This document shows, piece after piece, positions 7,013 through 8,613 of a DNA stretch of 8,613 bases (positions are counted from its first letter, which is position 1; every line of letters starts with the position of its first letter). Source of the stretch: Planctomycetaceae bacterium UBA4732 (GTDB lineage: Bacteria; Planctomycetota; Planctomycetia; Gemmatales; Gemmataceae); contig DHJA01000120.1 of NCBI GenBank assembly GCA_002404095.1, forward strand, positions 3,370 through 11,982, in the 5' to 3' direction. The notes beneath the pieces are model-generated. The model made no database searches and was not told the origin of the DNA. It saw only the letters and a program-made list of their open reading frames with translations. Made by a program: the position numbers and the translations under genes.

Positions 7013-7144
7013 CCTGGTTCCCACGCTCTGCGTGGGAACGAAGCCCGGACGCTCTGCGTCCCGAACCCGCGAGACGCTGAACCTTGCCGGACGCGACGCA
7101 GAGCGTCGCACCCGTGGGTTCCCACGCAGAGCGTGGGAACCAGG
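7013..7144. repeat. nested inverted repeat of four triloop hairpins (REP/BIME-like)
   Basis: A 27-nt sequence at 7013-7039 returns as its exact reverse complement at 7118-7144. Each copy is itself a hairpin: GTTCCCACGC (7017-7026) pairs with GCGTGGGAAC (7030-7039) around TCT, and the right copy has the same arms around AGA (7128-7130). Inside lie two smaller hairpins, GACGC-TCT-GCGTC (7048-7060) and GACGC-AGA-GCGTC (7095-7107). All four share the 11-nt core ACGCTCTGCGT or its complement, two in each orientation, arranged almost symmetrically about base 7078. Repeats of this kind (translating as WFPRSAWEP) recur in planctomycete and other genomes; that is recalled, not searched. It fills the spacer after scpB and may act on transcript ends or be a non-autonomous mobile repeat. 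Confidence 0.85.
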
Positions 7145-7326
7145 GTTCTCTACAGGCCGTCTTCGCTCCCCTTTCCGTTGCTTTTGAATTGACGCGCATT
7201 CAAAAACCGCATAGCCTTACAGATGTGTAGTTCCTACCGGGGGGCGCCCGCCGCTTATTGCCAGCCTTCCCACCTTTCGGCTCATCGCAGTGAGTTTCGC
7301 GCGGGCCAGTGAAAAAGGATCGATCC
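7145..7326 (+). promoter_or_regulatory. leader region of the DUF1501 gene with possible promoter
   Basis: TTGACG (7189-7194), a 17-nt spacer and TAGCCT (7212-7217) form a possible promoter that resembles the one ahead of the kinase gene (TTGACA ... TAGGCT). The ribosome site AAGGA (7315-7319) is 7 nt before ATG 7327. If the promoter is used, the leader is about 105 nt. Nothing else recognisable lies between the hairpin repeat and the gene. Confidence 0.33.
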
Positions 7327-8613
7327 ATGTTCCATCTGACCGGGTCTCGCAACGGGACCAACTGCGACGGCGCCAGCCGCCGCGACTTCCTCAAAGTCGG
7401 CGCGCTCGGACTCGGCGGCTTTATGCTGCCCGACCTCCTTCGCGCCCGCGCCGCCGCCGTGGCGCAGGGAAAACCCACACGCAATACCTCTGTCGTCTGG
7501 CTCTGGCTCGGAGGCGGCCCCACGCAGGTCGAAACCTTCGACCCCAAGCCGGACGCGCCCGTCGAGTTCCGCAGCACCGTCGGCCACGTCGCCACTTGTC
7601 TGCCGGGCGTCCAGTTCGGCGGCGTCTTTCCGAAGATGGCCCAGAACGCCGACAAGTTGGCCGTGGTGCGCTCGTTCGCCCACAGCAACAGCGGCCACGG
7701 CGGCGGCACGCACTGGGTTATGACCGGCTACAACTTCCCGCAGGCCGACAACGGCGGCGGCCAGAACAAGCCCGGCATCGGCGCCGTCGTCTCGCGCTTT
7801 CGCGGCGCCAACAACCCGGTCAGCGGCTTGCCCACCTATGCCCGCTCCGGCGCCACTCTTGGCGACGGTCCTTCCTGGCTCGGCGCCCCGTTCGCCCCGT
7901 TCGACGTGGGCGGCAGCGCTCAAAACGACATGAACCTCAAGGTCGCCCTCGACAACCTGGCCGACCGCCGATCGCTGCTCAAAGGCTTTGACGATCTCAA
8001 TCGTAGCATTGACCGAAGCGGCGCCGTCCAAGGTCTCGACAGCTTCGACGCCCAGGCTTTCGACCTCGTACTTGGCAAGGCCCGTGACGCCTTCGACGTA
8101 CAGCGCGAAGACCCGCGCGTGCGCGACCGTTTCGGCAAAGGCCTTGGCGAAAAGCTCTTGCTGGCGCGACGGCTGTGCGAATCCGGCGTCGGCTTCGTCA
8201 GCGTCCACTTCGGCGGTTGGGACATGCACGGCGGCATCGCCCCCGCCATGAAGAACCTCGGCCCGCAGGTCGATCACGCCGTTAGCGCCTTCATTGATGA
8301 CACGATCGATCGCGGCATCGATCAGGACATATTGTTGGTCGTCACCGGCGAGTTCGGCCGAACGCCTCGCGTCAACGCCGGCGCCGGCCGTGACCATTGG
8401 GCGCCGCTGTCCACACTGGCCTTCGCCGGCGGCGGTCTTAGAATGGGACAAATAGTTGGCGAATCGACGGCCAAGGCCGAAACGCCCAAGACTACGCCCA
8501 TCACACCGCAGGATCTGATGGCGACCGTCTTCCACGTATTGGGTATGCCGCAGGATTTGCACTACAACGACCCCAGCGGCCGGCCGACGCCGATGATCGA
8601 CGGCGGCAAGCCG
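7327..8613 (+). CDS. DUF1501 family protein with Tat signal (3' end cut by window)
   Basis: The 429 codons present run in frame from ATG 7327 to the last base with no stop. Family members usually end a few residues after the DGG seen at 425-427, so very little is missing. The N-terminus carries SRRDFLK (17-23), a clear twin-arginine signal, followed by a hydrophobic stretch ALGLGGFMLPDLL (26-38), so export in folded form is expected. Family hallmarks are WLWLGGGPTQVETFDPKP (58-75), HSNSGHGGGTHWVMTGY (119-135), GGWDMHGG (296-303), TGEFGRTPR (340-348) and DHW (356-358). DUF1501 belongs to the alkaline phosphatase/sulfatase-like superfamily and is greatly expanded in planctomycetes, often beside DUF1549/DUF1553 cytochrome proteins. 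No such partner lies upstream here; one could follow. The substrate and reaction are unknown. The spacing from scpB and the repeat between them argue for a separate transcript. Confidence 0.93.
   Translation, partial: MFHLTGSRNGTNCDGASRRDFLKVGALGLGGFMLPDLLRARAAAVAQGKPTRNTSVVWLWLGGGPTQVETFDPKPDAPVEFRSTVGHVATCLPGVQFGGVFPKMAQNADKLAVVRSFAHSNSGHGGGTHWVMTGYNFPQADNGGGQNKPGIGAVVSRFRGANNPVSGLPTYARSGATLGDGPSWLGAPFAPFDVGGSAQNDMNLKVALDNLADRRSLLKGFDDLNRSIDRSGAVQGLDSFDAQAFDLVLGKARDAFDVQREDPRVRDRFGKGLGEKLLLARRLCESGVGFVSVHFGGWDMHGGIAPAMKNLGPQVDHAVSAFIDDTIDRGIDQDILLVVTGEFGRTPRVNAGAGRDHWAPLSTLAFAGGGLRMGQIVGESTAKAETPKTTPITPQDLMATVFHVLGMPQDLHYNDPSGRPTPMIDGGKP

Noticed and set aside
7017..7039. Rho-independent terminator after scpB
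   Set aside because: The hairpin is strong but is not followed by a T run on either strand, and the same unit recurs in mirrored form nearby, so a repeat element explains it better.
6999..7199. 66-codon minus-strand frame containing WFPRSAWEP
   Set aside because: It is a translation of the hairpin repeat at 7013-7144. Such frames are a known source of false small proteins.
7282..8562. 426-codon open frame on the minus strand opposite the DUF1501 gene
   Set aside because: Codons are those of a GC-rich shadow of the DUF1501 frame, which has clear family motifs. The translated product is low in complexity, rich in A, V, G and D, and matches no family.

Overview
The window is GC-rich and gene-dense, and its content points to a planctomycete. 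The diagnostic features are a DUF1501 protein with a twin-arginine (Tat) signal, a Ser/Thr kinase with the N-terminal extension usual in planctomycete kinases, and a hairpin-forming 'FPRSAWEP' type intergenic repeat. This assignment is inferred from gene families; no rRNA or other marker gene is present.

Layout. Plus strand 170-3019: a DUF6580-like membrane protein followed after 21 nt by an HrpB-type DExH helicase. The helicase frame is open over its whole length, but it lacks about 105-110 residues of the second RecA domain. Motif V survives only in another frame and motif VI is absent. Minus strand 6213-3024: a large Ser/Thr kinase + degenerate receiver + HD-GYP protein, then a 71-nt gap, then a likely toxin-antitoxin pair (antitoxin-like gene and PIN-domain gene joined by an ATGA overlap). 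The PIN gene ends 4 nt from the convergent helicase. Plus strand 6421-6990: ScpB, divergent from the kinase across a 207-nt spacer that holds a good -35 box and a CRP-like palindrome. Then a 336-nt spacer with a symmetrical four-hairpin repeat. Plus strand 7327 to the window end: a DUF1501 protein whose last few codons are missing.

The genes do not form one pathway. The kinase/HD-GYP fusion is the regulatory centre of the window: Hanks-type phosphorylation and predicted cyclic-di-GMP hydrolysis in one soluble chain. The PIN pair is probably a stability or stress module. ScpB belongs to chromosome condensation. I see no prophage, IS element, CRISPR array, tRNA or rRNA. The best candidates for a second look are the kinase-REC-HD-GYP fusion, the doubly altered hrpB and the nested hairpin repeat.
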